From Phycisphaerales bacterium (GTDB lineage: Bacteria; Planctomycetota; Phycisphaerae; Phycisphaerales; UBA1924), in assembly GCA_016699835.1 (NCBI GenBank), contig CP064987.1:1364001-1428000 (forward strand): a stretch of 64,000 bases of DNA, in the 5' to 3' direction. The position numbers were made by a program, and so were the translations under genes. Under the pieces are notes generated by a model, which worked only from the letters and a program-made list of their open reading frames with translations, was not told the DNA's origin and searched no databases. Each line of letters opens with the position of its first letter. The stretch's first letter is position 1. Positions 25,146-33,313 of the stretch are shown in pieces.

Positions 25146-26222
25146 TCAGTCGCCCCTCGTGAGGATGAAGAGGAAATCGACGGAGATGCCGGCTCGCGGA
25201 TCGCCTGTGGGAATCTCGTCGAGTTCCTTGCCCTGGGCGCGCCAGCGATAGACCGCGTCGAGGATCGACTCGTTCCAGGCGTGGATGCCGACGTCGCGCC
25301 CCGGGACGAAGTCGGCCTCGCGGACCTTGCCATCGGGCCCGAAGCGGACTCGCACGAGCGGGTTGCGAATCGGCATGGTGGCGCGCATCAGCGTGGTGAC
25401 GCGCGGCTGGACGGTGATGATGCGGAGGCCCTTGGCGCTGAGGGGCCTGCCATCGGGCCGCACGGGGATCGGCTGGTCGGTCGAGGGCGTGGACGAGGAC
25501 TCCGAGGGCTGGCCCGGGAGTTGGTTGGGTGTCATCTCCGGACGCGGCTTGTTCTTTGACTGTGGTGGCGAGGGTTGGCCGACCTGGAGCGACGGCTTGG
25601 TGGGTGTTGTCGCGGACGGTGCGTCGGGCTGTGGACCATCAACGAGTGGTGCTCGTGTGGGTGAGTTGGTCTCGCTGGGCTTGATGGAGGTCAGGAACTT
25701 CAGGAGCGCGAATCCGTCGGGTAGAGCCTGGGTTGCTGGCTGTGAAGAGAGCGCAGTTGGCGTACCAACTTTGGGTGATGGCGGAGTGGATTCAGTAGTG
25801 GGGTCGGTCATCGGCTCATTGAGTGCCGGGCTTGGCGGATTCGCGGGTGAGTACTCGAGCGTGACGCCTGGGGCGGGCGAGAGCGCACCCTGCGTCACGG
25901 TGGAGAGTTCGCCCGTGGGGGTGTCGTTGCCCTGGTCGTGTCCGAGCCAGGTCTTGCTGGGCGAATCGGGCGCGTCGGGGCTGCCCAAGAGGGTCTTTGG
26001 GGGCGTCGGGTCTGGCTCCTGGAGCATCACGATGGGCTGCACGTCGGCGAGCGATGTGGACGTGGTGGACGCGCTCCACGGCTGCACGCGCGCGGTCACC
26101 AGCACAACCGCGAGATGGGCGGCAAGGCTGAGCACGAGACACGCGATGAATCGCTGCGAGGATGACACGGCTGAATCCCTGTGAATCGTAGCGGATTGGG
26201 CCTCGGTTGGTTCGCGAGGCAT
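25146..26222 (-). CDS. TonB-like energy-transducer family protein
   Basis: The 358-residue product has one N-terminal membrane helix (about residues 24-44, FIACLVLSLAAHLAVVLVTA). A long Pro/Ser/Thr-rich periplasmic spacer follows to about residue 265. The C-terminal domain (LVRVRFGPDGKVREADFV through SILDAVYRWRAQGK) resembles the TonB C-terminal fold. TonB transmits proton-motive force to outer-membrane receptors. No ExbB/ExbD genes are in the window, so its partners are unknown. It precedes an unknown exported protein by two bases. Confidence 0.7.
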   Translation of the reverse strand: MPREPTEAQSATIHRDSAVSSSQRFIACLVLSLAAHLAVVLVTARVQPWSASTTSTSLADVQPIVMLQEPDPTPPKTLLGSPDAPDSPSKTWLGHDQGNDTPTGELSTVTQGALSPAPGVTLEYSPANPPSPALNEPMTDPTTESTPPSPKVGTPTALSSQPATQALPDGFALLKFLTSIKPSETNSPTRAPLVDGPQPDAPSATTPTKPSLQVGQPSPPQSKNKPRPEMTPNQLPGQPSESSSTPSTDQPIPVRPDGRPLSAKGLRIITVQPRVTTLMRATMPIRNPLVRVRFGPDGKVREADFVPGRDVGIHAWNESILDAVYRWRAQGKELDEIPTGDPRAGISVDFLFILTRGD

Positions 26223-26390
26223 GTTCGGACGCGGAAGCGGGTTTCTCGCGCGTGCAGGGCCGCATGTAGGCTTCTACGCACTTCCTAGGATGCTCTTCGG
26301 CTTGGTGGGAGTCGGTGTTTGATCAGAGTTGGGCATTTCTCTGACCCGAACTCGACATCGCATCGAGCTCAGACGACAGGGAGACTCGGG

Positions 26391-27275
26391 ATGGATCCAC
26401 GAGATCGGGCGGCACGAGGGAGTGTGCGGGCGAGGAGCCGGGCGGGAATCGTTCGCGCGGATGATCCGCCCGCGGACCTGTTTCTGCTGACGCGCGCGCA
26501 GGCACGGGCTATCGACGAGCGCGCGGTGTCGGAGTTCGGCATGCCGACGATCGTGCTCATGGAGAACGCGTCGCGGCACGTGGCGGACGTGGTGCTGGAG
26601 ATGGTCGAGCAGGTCGCCGAGCCGAGGGTGGTGGTGGTGTGCGGGACGGGGAACAACGGCGGGGACGGCTTTGCGGCGGCGCGGCACCTGTCGAACGCCG
26701 GGGCGACGGTTGTGTGCGTCCTGGTGGGCAAGGTGACGCGGGTTGTTGGAGATGCGCGCACGAATCTTGCGATTGCGCGCGCGATGGGGATCGAGATTCT
26801 CGAGGGAAGCGGGGACGTGGTCGCGCGCGCGTGCGCGGGGCATCGGCCCCATGTCGTCGTCGATGCGATCTTCGGGACGGGACTGGATCGAGAGGTGGTC
26901 GGCGAAGCGGCGGCGGCGATTGCGGCGATCAATGCGTGGAAACGTGGTGTCGGTGAGCGGGGGTTCGTCGTGGCGGTTGATGTGCCCAGCGGGATGGACG
27001 CTGACACGGGACGGGAACTGGGCGAATGCATCGTGGCGGATGTGACGGTGACGTTTGCGGGGCTCAAAGCGGGATTTGTGTCGCTCGAGGCGCAGCGGTG
27101 TGTGGGCGAAGTGGTCGTGGCGGATATCGGCGTGCCGGCGGGCTTGGTCGCGGCACTGGGGACTCGCGTCGAGACGCGTGGCGTGATTGAGGATGTAGAG
27201 TCCGACGAGAACGAGACGCGGGCTTTGCGTCGGCGTGGCGAGATGGGACACGACGAAGACGGGCGTGGGGCCTAG
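26391..27275 (+). CDS. nnrE: NAD(P)H-hydrate epimerase
   Basis: NnrE (YjeF N-terminal domain) interconverts the R and S forms of damaged NAD(P)H hydrate for repair by the dehydratase NnrD. The 294-residue product shows the signatures MPTIVLMENASRHVAD, VVCGTGNNGGDGFAAARHL, VVDAIFGTGLDREV and VAVDVPSGMDADTG. It is a stand-alone epimerase; the matching dehydratase lies 10 kb away at 36959. I chose the ATG at 26391, preceded by GGGAGA, over the ATG at 26319, which would add a non-conserved tail. Confidence 0.92.
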   Translation: MDPRDRAARGSVRARSRAGIVRADDPPADLFLLTRAQARAIDERAVSEFGMPTIVLMENASRHVADVVLEMVEQVAEPRVVVVCGTGNNGGDGFAAARHLSNAGATVVCVLVGKVTRVVGDARTNLAIARAMGIEILEGSGDVVARACAGHRPHVVVDAIFGTGLDREVVGEAAAAIAAINAWKRGVGERGFVVAVDVPSGMDADTGRELGECIVADVTVTFAGLKAGFVSLEAQRCVGEVVVADIGVPAGLVAALGTRVETRGVIEDVESDENETRALRRRGEMGHDEDGRGA

Positions 27276-27284
27276 GAGCGGGCT

Positions 27285-27290
27285 TACCAT
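27285..27290 (+). promoter_or_regulatory. -10-like box (TACCAT) before the BFN gene
   Basis: TACCAT ends five bases before ATG 27296, leaving no room for a ribosome-binding site. A leaderless message is possible; this is one of the weaker boxes. Confidence 0.3.
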
Positions 27291-27295
27291 TCTTC

Positions 27296-27745
27296 ATGCC
27301 CGTACGTATGGAGTTATCCAGGATCCTGATTCGCGAGATGACCGATCTCCAGGTGATCGAGTTGCGCGAGGTTGGTGAGGCCGGGGAGAACGGCTCGAGC
27401 GACGGGAAGGGCGAGGCCGGGCTTCGCACATTTCCGATCGTGATCGGTCTTCCCGAGGCGCAGGCGATCGAGCGGCGTCTGAAGGGGATCAGCGTGAAGC
27501 GGCCGCAGACGCACGATCTCCTCGCGAGCGTGATCACGACGATGGGCGGGACACTGGAGTCGATCTCGATCACGGATCTGTCGGACCAGACGTTCTTCGC
27601 GACGCTGGATGTGAAGAACTCTGAGGGTGAGATGGTGCACATTGATTCGAGGCCGAGCGATGCGATCGCGTTGGGGATTGCGGGGGGCGTGCCGATCTAT
27701 GTCGCCGAGCACGTGCTGGACGAGGCGCTGACGGAGGAGCCGTGA
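27296..27745 (+). CDS. Bifunctional nuclease (BFN/DUF151) family protein
   Basis: The 149-residue product matches the BFN family (N-terminal domain with DNase/RNase activity in plants; function in bacteria poorly known). Motifs are FPIVIGLPEAQAIERRL, RPQTHDLLASVI, and the characteristic DSRPSDAIALGIAGGVPIYVAE near residues 117-140. The gene overlaps truD by four bases (the truD GTGA start lies in its stop), indicating coupling. Confidence 0.88.
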   Translation: MPVRMELSRILIREMTDLQVIELREVGEAGENGSSDGKGEAGLRTFPIVIGLPEAQAIERRLKGISVKRPQTHDLLASVITTMGGTLESISITDLSDQTFFATLDVKNSEGEMVHIDSRPSDAIALGIAGGVPIYVAEHVLDEALTEEP

Positions 27746-29055
27746 GCGAGCATCGGCGGGTGTATCTGACCGGGACCATCGAGGGCACGGGCGGGCGGAT
27801 CAAGCAGCGCCCGGAGGACTTTCTCGTTGAGGAGATCCCGGCGTATGAGGCGTGCGGGAGCGGCGAGCATGTCTACTTGTTTGTGCAGAAGCGTGGCGTC
27901 ACGACGCTCGATGCTGTGCGGATTCTGGCGGAGCACTTTGGTGTTTCGCGCGGGGCGGTGGGGTACGCGGGGCTTAAGGATGCGCGGGCTGTCACTCGGC
28001 AGGTGATGAGCGTGCATCTGCCTGGATTTCATGGGGATGTGAGTGAGCGCTTCGGGATGATTCGTGACGAGCGTGTGGGCGTCTTGTGGGTTGATCGGCA
28101 CACGAACAAGATTCGGCCCGGGCACCTTCGGGGCAATCGGTTCTCGATCCGCATCCGGGAGGTCGAGGTGCGATCGGTGCTTTCGGCGAAACGGGTGCTG
28201 GACATCTTGGAACGTGTGGGCGTGCCGAATCGATTCGGGACGCAGCGATTCGGCGTGCGCGGGAACAACCACGTGCTGGGGCGATTGCTGCTCAAGGGTG
28301 ATGGCGAGGGGTTCGTGCGCGAGATGATGGGTGTGGGCGCGGGTGGGGAAGCGACCCGGGGCGGTCCCGGGTTTTCGGCGGCCTGCGAGCGGTTTGGAAA
28401 GGGTGATATGGAGGGTGCGCTCGCGGCCATGCCCGAGTGGGCTCGGGCGGAACGGCGGGTGCTGCGCGAGATGGCTCGCGGAAAGGATGGCACACGGGCG
28501 CTGCGGGCGATCGATCGCGACACGCGGGCGATGTATCTGTCGGCGGTGCAGGGAGCGGTGTTCAATCGCGTGCTGGAGACGCGGCTTCGTGAGGGGACAT
28601 TGGCGACGATGGTGGCGGGCGACCTGGCGTTCAAGCACGACAGCGGCGCGGTCTTTGGCGTCGATGAGTCGCTCGCGGCGGACGCGGCGACGAAGGAGCG
28701 AGTGGCGCGGATGGAGATCAGCCCGAGTGGGCCGATGTGGGGTCCGAGGATGATGCGTGCGGGAGATCGGGTGGACGCGATGGAGATTCGGGCGCTCGAG
28801 GCCGAGGGATTGACGCTGGATGATCTTGGTGGCGAGCGCTCGGGGATCGCGGAGTTGATGCCCGGGGTGCGTCGGCCTTTGCGTGTGGCGGTGGTGATGC
28901 CCGAGGTAGAGGGCGGCGTGGACGAGCACGGGGCGTATGTGCGTGTGGCGTTTGAGTTGGCACGCGGGGCGTACGCGACGGAGGTGCTGGAGGAGATCAT
29001 GAAGGTGGAGGTTGGTGAGGGGAGTTGGGATACAGGTGAGGTGGAGGGGGAGTAG
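27742..29055 (+). CDS. truD: tRNA pseudouridine synthase D
   Basis: TruD makes pseudouridine-13 in tRNA(Glu). The 437-residue product has the N-terminal KQRPEDFLVEEI motif, the catalytic Asp in GYAGLKDARAVTRQ, the NRFSIRIR segment and the C-terminal GPMWGPRMM and LRVAVVMPE regions. The start is GTG 27742 overlapping the upstream stop codon. Two hairpin repeats follow the stop codon. Confidence 0.93.
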   Translation: MSEHRRVYLTGTIEGTGGRIKQRPEDFLVEEIPAYEACGSGEHVYLFVQKRGVTTLDAVRILAEHFGVSRGAVGYAGLKDARAVTRQVMSVHLPGFHGDVSERFGMIRDERVGVLWVDRHTNKIRPGHLRGNRFSIRIREVEVRSVLSAKRVLDILERVGVPNRFGTQRFGVRGNNHVLGRLLLKGDGEGFVREMMGVGAGGEATRGGPGFSAACERFGKGDMEGALAAMPEWARAERRVLREMARGKDGTRALRAIDRDTRAMYLSAVQGAVFNRVLETRLREGTLATMVAGDLAFKHDSGAVFGVDESLAADAATKERVARMEISPSGPMWGPRMMRAGDRVDAMEIRALEAEGLTLDDLGGERSGIAELMPGVRRPLRVAVVMPEVEGGVDEHGAYVRVAFELARGAYATEVLEEIMKVEVGEGSWDTGEVEGE

Positions 29056-29077
29056 GACACCGCTCTGGGGAGCGGTG
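29056..29077. repeat. Hairpin repeat family B, copy 1
   Basis: CACCGCTC-TGGG-GAGCGGTG lies at the truD stop in the context GGACACC...GCCACC. A second copy follows 37 bases later, and a related stem lies at 61256. Confidence 0.7.
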
Positions 29078-29094
29078 CCACCTAAGGCATAGGA

Positions 29095-29113
29095 CACCAC
29101 TCTGGAGAGTGGT
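29095..29113. repeat. Hairpin repeat family B, copy 2
   Basis: ACCACTC-TGGA-GAGTGGT has the same flanks as copy 1. Compensatory changes keep the stem (CGCTC to CACTC, GAGCG to GAGTG), which points to selection on structure. Confidence 0.7.
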
Positions 29114-29147
29114 ACCACCCAAGACGCGGCGGCACCTGGAGGTCTTC

Positions 29148-29801
29148 ATGTCGATCGAGATGGTGTGCTTTGACTGGGGTGGTGTGCTGCTTCGGCATTG
29201 GCGGAGTTGGGAGGAGGGGTGCCGGGCTGCGGGGCTTGGGACGCGCGGGGCTTCGGCGACGGCCGAGTGGAGCGCGCGGCGGAAACCCTTGGCGCACGCG
29301 TACCAGACTGGTCGGGTGTCGTGCGACGAGTTCTTTTCGAAACTGCACGAGGCAGTCGAGGGGTTGTACTCGATCGAGGAACTCCAACGGATCCACGACG
29401 CGTGGCTGATCGATGAGTATGAGGGTGTTGGCGAGGTGGTCGGACGGGTGGCGCGCGAGGGCCGCGTGGCGACGGGGATGCTCTCGAACACGAACGCGTC
29501 GCACTGGCGGCGGCAGTTTCCGGAGAAGGGAAAGCCAGCGGATTTTCCGACGCCCGCGCTCCTGACGCATCGGCACGCGAGCCATCTTCTGGGGCATGCC
29601 AAGCCCGGGGTGGAGATCTATGAGGCCTTCGAGCGGGCGACGGGATTTCGGGGCCCGTCGATCCTGTTCTTTGATGATCTTCAGGAGAACATCGAGGCGG
29701 CGGCGAGGCTGGGATGGCGCGGCGTGCTCGTCGATCACGAACGCGAGACCGCGCCGCAGATCGAGCGGGCGCTTCGGGAGCACGGCGTGCTGAACGATTG
29801 A
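29148..29801 (+). CDS. HAD-superfamily phosphatase-like hydrolase
   Basis: This 217-residue haloacid-dehalogenase-type hydrolase has motif I FDWGGVLL (nucleophile Asp near residue 8), motif II SNTNASH, the lysine motif HAKPGVEIYEAF and motif III FFDDLQENIEAA. Such enzymes are usually small-molecule phosphatases; the substrate is unknown. The second Asp of motif I is replaced by Gly, as is common in the FDxGGV subgroup. The ATG at 29148 has GGAGGT six bases upstream. An earlier ATG at 29109 lies inside the hairpin repeat and is rejected. Confidence 0.85.
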   Translation: MSIEMVCFDWGGVLLRHWRSWEEGCRAAGLGTRGASATAEWSARRKPLAHAYQTGRVSCDEFFSKLHEAVEGLYSIEELQRIHDAWLIDEYEGVGEVVGRVAREGRVATGMLSNTNASHWRRQFPEKGKPADFPTPALLTHRHASHLLGHAKPGVEIYEAFERATGFRGPSILFFDDLQENIEAAARLGWRGVLVDHERETAPQIERALREHGVLND

Positions 29802-29808
29802 CTGCGAA

Positions 29809-30795
29809 TCAGCGGAGGCGCGCGGGGCGGGGCACAGGTGTGCCGAGTGGTTTGACCACCATGGCGATGACCTCGCCCGAGTCGCCCGGCAAGGCGGGGG
29901 CGAGGGCGACGGACTCGGGCGACGGATCGATGACGCCGGGCGACGGTCCCGAGCGGGCGCCGACGAGGTGTCGCATGGCCGCGAGGCTGGAACGGACGAC
30001 CGCGTCGAAGGGCAGGGCCTCGAAGGTGAGGACGACGGTGCACTCGACGGGACGCACGTCGTCTTCGCGCGAGTCGTCGAGAAACTCTGGACGAAGGTCG
30101 GCGAAGGAGCGGGCGTAGGCCTCGGCGGCGGAGGAAAGTGAGGTGTTGCTCTCGCGCGAGGTCTCGGCAAGGCTTGCGAGTTCATGGCGCAGCGGCTCTA
30201 GGGCGTCTTCGAGAACCTCGCGTGCGAGCATCAGACGCTCCGCGGACGCCTGGATGAGTACGGGAATGGCGATGGAGGCGAGAGGTCTCGCGAGTTTCTG
30301 CTCGGCGTGCTGGACGTAGGACGTGGGCGTCGATCGGGCGACGAGCAGTTGGTGGCGGATGGCGAAGCGGTCGAGGCCCGCGGCGATGGGGACGTTGATC
30401 GCGGGGTCCGGGCCACTCTTCAGGATGTCGGCGCCGAGGGCGGCGAGATACGCGGCCTCGTGCTCGAAGAGTTCGGGGCGGAGGATCGAGTGGAGGGGCG
30501 AGCACTCGGGATCGTCGGCGAGGCGACGCGTGATCTCACGCACGTCGGTGAGTGGAGAGTCCGCGTCGAGATCGCCCGAGATGACCCCTGCCTTCCAGAG
30601 CGGTGCGGCCCAGGCCCAGGTCCGCATCATCTCGAGGTATGAGTGGCTCGCGCCGGCGGAGGTCTGGGCCTGGAGGGCGTCTCGCGCGCCCGCGGGCACC
30701 GGGAGGAGCGTGACGACCTCGTCGGCGAGGAGGAGGGAGGCCATCGCGGGCGGCTCGCGGGTCGTGACGTGATAGGGGCTGACGACGGCGATCAC
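29809..30795 (-). CDS. Hypothetical cytoplasmic protein
   Basis: I do not recognise this 328-residue protein. There is no signal peptide or membrane helix. The sequence is mainly helical, rich in Ala, Leu and Glu, with an N-terminal VVSPYHV strand. The start is GTG 30795, whose GTGA overlaps the stop of the upstream alpha/beta hydrolase by four bases, so the two are translationally coupled. Function is unknown. Confidence 0.62.
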   Translation of the reverse strand: MIAVVSPYHVTTREPPAMASLLLADEVVTLLPVPAGARDALQAQTSAGASHSYLEMMRTWAWAAPLWKAGVISGDLDADSPLTDVREITRRLADDPECSPLHSILRPELFEHEAAYLAALGADILKSGPDPAINVPIAAGLDRFAIRHQLLVARSTPTSYVQHAEQKLARPLASIAIPVLIQASAERLMLAREVLEDALEPLRHELASLAETSRESNTSLSSAAEAYARSFADLRPEFLDDSREDDVRPVECTVVLTFEALPFDAVVRSSLAAMRHLVGARSGPSPGVIDPSPESVALAPALPGDSGEVIAMVVKPLGTPVPRPARLR

Positions 30796-32177
30796 GGGTG
30801 GCTCGATTCCTTTGGCTCGGCGGGGAGTTCCTTGAGTTTCGCGTTCGACTCGATCCAGGTGACGATCGCGTCGAGGTCTTTGGGGAGGTGCTGGAAGAAG
30901 AGCGACTCGTGTCCGCCGTCGCGAAGCCATCGCTCGGGTTTGCCCAGGCGATCCCAGAGCACATCGCCGAGTTCGGTGGGGACGGCGAGATCAGCCTTCG
31001 CCTGGTACATCAGCATCGGCGTGCCCTTGAGGATCGTCGCGGTGTGGAAGGAGTCGAGGGGCGCGTGGGCGAGGTAGGCCTCGGCGAGATCGGAGCGGAG
31101 ATCGGCGGTTGGTGGCGTGGCGCCCCAGTTGGTAACGATCGCGTCGATCATGGTGGCGTAGTTGCTGAGTTCGCTGATGAGCCAGTAGTGGCACCCGCCG
31201 CCGACGATGACGCCTGCGGCGTACTTGTCGGGCTCGAGGGCGAGGACGGTGGGCAGGGTCATGGCGCCGGCGCTGTAGCCGATGGCGACGCGCGGGACGC
31301 TCGCGAGTTCGGGGTGCGCCTTGAAGACATGCTCGAAGGCGGCCTGGGCGGCGTAGGCGCACTCGGCGGTGCGATCGCCGAAGACCTCTGCGATGTGTCC
31401 GGCGAGGGAGGGGATGCTCTCGCGATCGGGGACGATGAACTCGGCGTGCTGCGTGAATCGCGAGGGCTGGGCGATCATGCGGAGGACGGCGATGTCGCGC
31501 GCCATGAGGCGTTTGGCCATGAGTTCGAGCATGCCCTCGGGGGTGCCGAGCATGCCGGGCATGAGGAGCACGACAGCGCGGGGGTGCTCTGGCGTGTGGA
31601 GGACGAACCATGTGCGCGAGGCGGAAGCCGAGGGGACGTGTGGAACGGCGACGTGTCCCTCGTCATCGACAATGCGATGCTCGGTGGCGGAGATGAAGAC
31701 GAATCCCATCGCGGGTTTGAGTTTGTTCCTTTGGAGCGGGCCTGGCTCGGTGAAGGTGGCGATGAGGGAGTTTGGGCCTTCCCACGAGAGGCGCTGCGTG
31801 CCGGAGATCGACTTCGCGGCGGCGAGCACGGGATCTTCCGGTGGCCTGACGTCGCGGCCCGCAGGGATTCGGCCCAGGCTCCACGTGCCGCCCTTGAGGT
31901 CGAGATCGACAATCACGCCACGCGGTGAGTCGGAGCCTATGGGCGATGGCAATCGATCGGGCCAGACGGGCGCGAGCGCGGGGAGCGAGGCGTCGATCTC
32001 GCGATACGGGCGAGTCGATTCGTCGGAGTTGGGTTGGGACTTTGAGCCGTCGGCGACGATCGATGGGTGTGGCGAGTCAGAGGTCGTGGGCTCGGGCTGG
32101 GCAGACGCAGACGCGAGGACATGAGTCGAGGCGAGGAGGGCGATGAGCGAGAGAGAGAACCGGGATTGGAGGCTCAT
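30792..32177 (-). CDS. Exported alpha/beta hydrolase
   Basis: The 461-residue product has a signal peptide (residues 1-26, ending ASASAQ) and an alpha/beta-hydrolase domain from about residue 185. The oxyanion region is LLMPGMLGTPEGM and the nucleophile elbow GYSAG has its Ser near residue 302. A late His in the GGHESLFFQHLP segment completes the triad. Its natural substrate is unknown; esterase or peptidase activity is possible. The start ATG overlaps the galE stop by four bases (ATGA). The longer frame upstream is only the shadow of galE. Confidence 0.82.
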   Translation of the reverse strand: MSLQSRFSLSLIALLASTHVLASASAQPEPTTSDSPHPSIVADGSKSQPNSDESTRPYREIDASLPALAPVWPDRLPSPIGSDSPRGVIVDLDLKGGTWSLGRIPAGRDVRPPEDPVLAAAKSISGTQRLSWEGPNSLIATFTEPGPLQRNKLKPAMGFVFISATEHRIVDDEGHVAVPHVPSASASRTWFVLHTPEHPRAVVLLMPGMLGTPEGMLELMAKRLMARDIAVLRMIAQPSRFTQHAEFIVPDRESIPSLAGHIAEVFGDRTAECAYAAQAAFEHVFKAHPELASVPRVAIGYSAGAMTLPTVLALEPDKYAAGVIVGGGCHYWLISELSNYATMIDAIVTNWGATPPTADLRSDLAEAYLAHAPLDSFHTATILKGTPMLMYQAKADLAVPTELGDVLWDRLGKPERWLRDGGHESLFFQHLPKDLDAIVTWIESNAKLKELPAEPKESSHP

Positions 32178-33202
32178 GACGCGTATCCCTTGGGGTGCTT
32201 CTCGAACCAGCGGAAGGCGGTGGCGATGGTCTCGCGGAGTTCGGTGTGTTGGGCTTTCCAGCCGAGCACGCTCGTGATCTTGGTCGGATCGGCCCAGAGC
32301 TTTGGTGGATCGCCGGGGCGGCGCGGGTGCTCGATGACCTTGAAATCCTTCCCGGAGACCTCGCGAACGGCGTCGATGATCTCGCGCACCGAGGAGCCTT
32401 TGCCGATGCCGACGTTGAAGGCGTCGCTCGTCGTCGGCGTGAGGACGTTGAGCGCGCGGGCGTGGGCGTCGGCGAGATCGCTCACGTGGACGTAGTCGCG
32501 GATGCAGGTGCCATCGGGCGTGGGATAGTCGGTGCCGAAGATCGCGACGTGGGGCGTGCGGCCGAGGGCGGCATTGATGACGTTGGGGACGAGGTGCGTC
32601 TCGGGGGTGTGGTCCTCGCCGAGTCGCCCCTCGGGGTCGCAGCCACAGACGTTGAAGTAACGCAGGGCGACGAAGGCGAACTCGTGGCCGGCGCGTCGGC
32701 GGGCGGCGGCGAAGTCGGCGAGCAACTGCTCGCCCATGTGCTTGGTCCGCGCATAGGGACTCATGGGGGCGAAGGGGCAGGTCTCGGGGACGGGGATCAT
32801 CGACTCGGGGGGTTGCCCATAGACCGAGCAACTCGACGAGAAGACGAAGCGTGCGACGCCGACGCTCTCGCACGCGGCGAGGAGCGAGGCCGTCCCGGAG
32901 ACGTTGGCCTTGTAATAGTCGAGCGGGTGTTCGACGGACTCGCCGACGAGGGCGAGGGCGCCGAAGTGCATGACGGCGTCGATGCCCGAATCGCGCATGG
33001 CGCAGGAGATCGTGTCGGTCTGGTTGATGTCGGCTCGCACGAAGGAGACTCGCTCGGGCGCGAGCGAGCGGAGCACGTCGACCGCTTTGGTATGCCCCTG
33101 GTGGAGATTATCGATGATGAGAATGTGGTGCCCATCGCGCAGGAGGCGCGCGGTCGCGTGCGAACCTATGTAGCCGGCGCCACCTGTGACGAGCACGTTC
33201 AT
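32174..33202 (-). CDS. galE: UDP-glucose 4-epimerase
   Basis: The short-chain dehydrogenase/reductase GalE interconverts UDP-glucose and UDP-galactose. The 342-residue product has the NAD-binding GGAGYIGSH motif at the N-terminus, the catalytic S-S-C(S) region FSSSCSVYG, and the YxxxK pair in YARTKHMGEQLL. RYFNVCGCDPEGRLGE and GTCIRDYVHVSDLADAH are also characteristic. I take ATG 33202 rather than 33232, as it places the NAD motif at residue 7. A TACGAT box (33249-33254) and a 6-bp stem (GGACCG/CGGTCC) lie in the leader. It precedes the hydrolase with a four-base overlap. Confidence 0.94.
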   Translation of the reverse strand: MNVLVTGGAGYIGSHATARLLRDGHHILIIDNLHQGHTKAVDVLRSLAPERVSFVRADINQTDTISCAMRDSGIDAVMHFGALALVGESVEHPLDYYKANVSGTASLLAACESVGVARFVFSSSCSVYGQPPESMIPVPETCPFAPMSPYARTKHMGEQLLADFAAARRRAGHEFAFVALRYFNVCGCDPEGRLGEDHTPETHLVPNVINAALGRTPHVAIFGTDYPTPDGTCIRDYVHVSDLADAHARALNVLTPTTSDAFNVGIGKGSSVREIIDAVREVSGKDFKVIEHPRRPGDPPKLWADPTKITSVLGWKAQHTELRETIATAFRWFEKHPKGYAS

Positions 33203-33248
33203 GGAGTGTGCGATTCCTTCGCCGGACCGCATGGCCGGCTCCGGTCCA

Positions 33249-33254
33249 TCGTAG
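33249..33254 (-). promoter_or_regulatory. -10-like box (TACGAT) upstream of galE
   Basis: TACGAT on the minus strand lies 46 bases before the galE start, just before a stem-loop (GGACCG/CGGTCC, 33224-33247) that would form the 5' end of the message. Confidence 0.3.
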
Positions 33255-33313
33255 TGGCTGGGGGCGTGGTGCGATGGCCTTGTACGAGAGTCCAGGGCGA
33301 GTTTCGGGACGAG

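Noticed and set aside
29109..29147. Earlier ATG for the HAD hydrolase
   Set aside because: It falls in the hairpin repeat, lacks a ribosome-binding site, and the family motif begins right after ATG 29148, which has GGAGGT.
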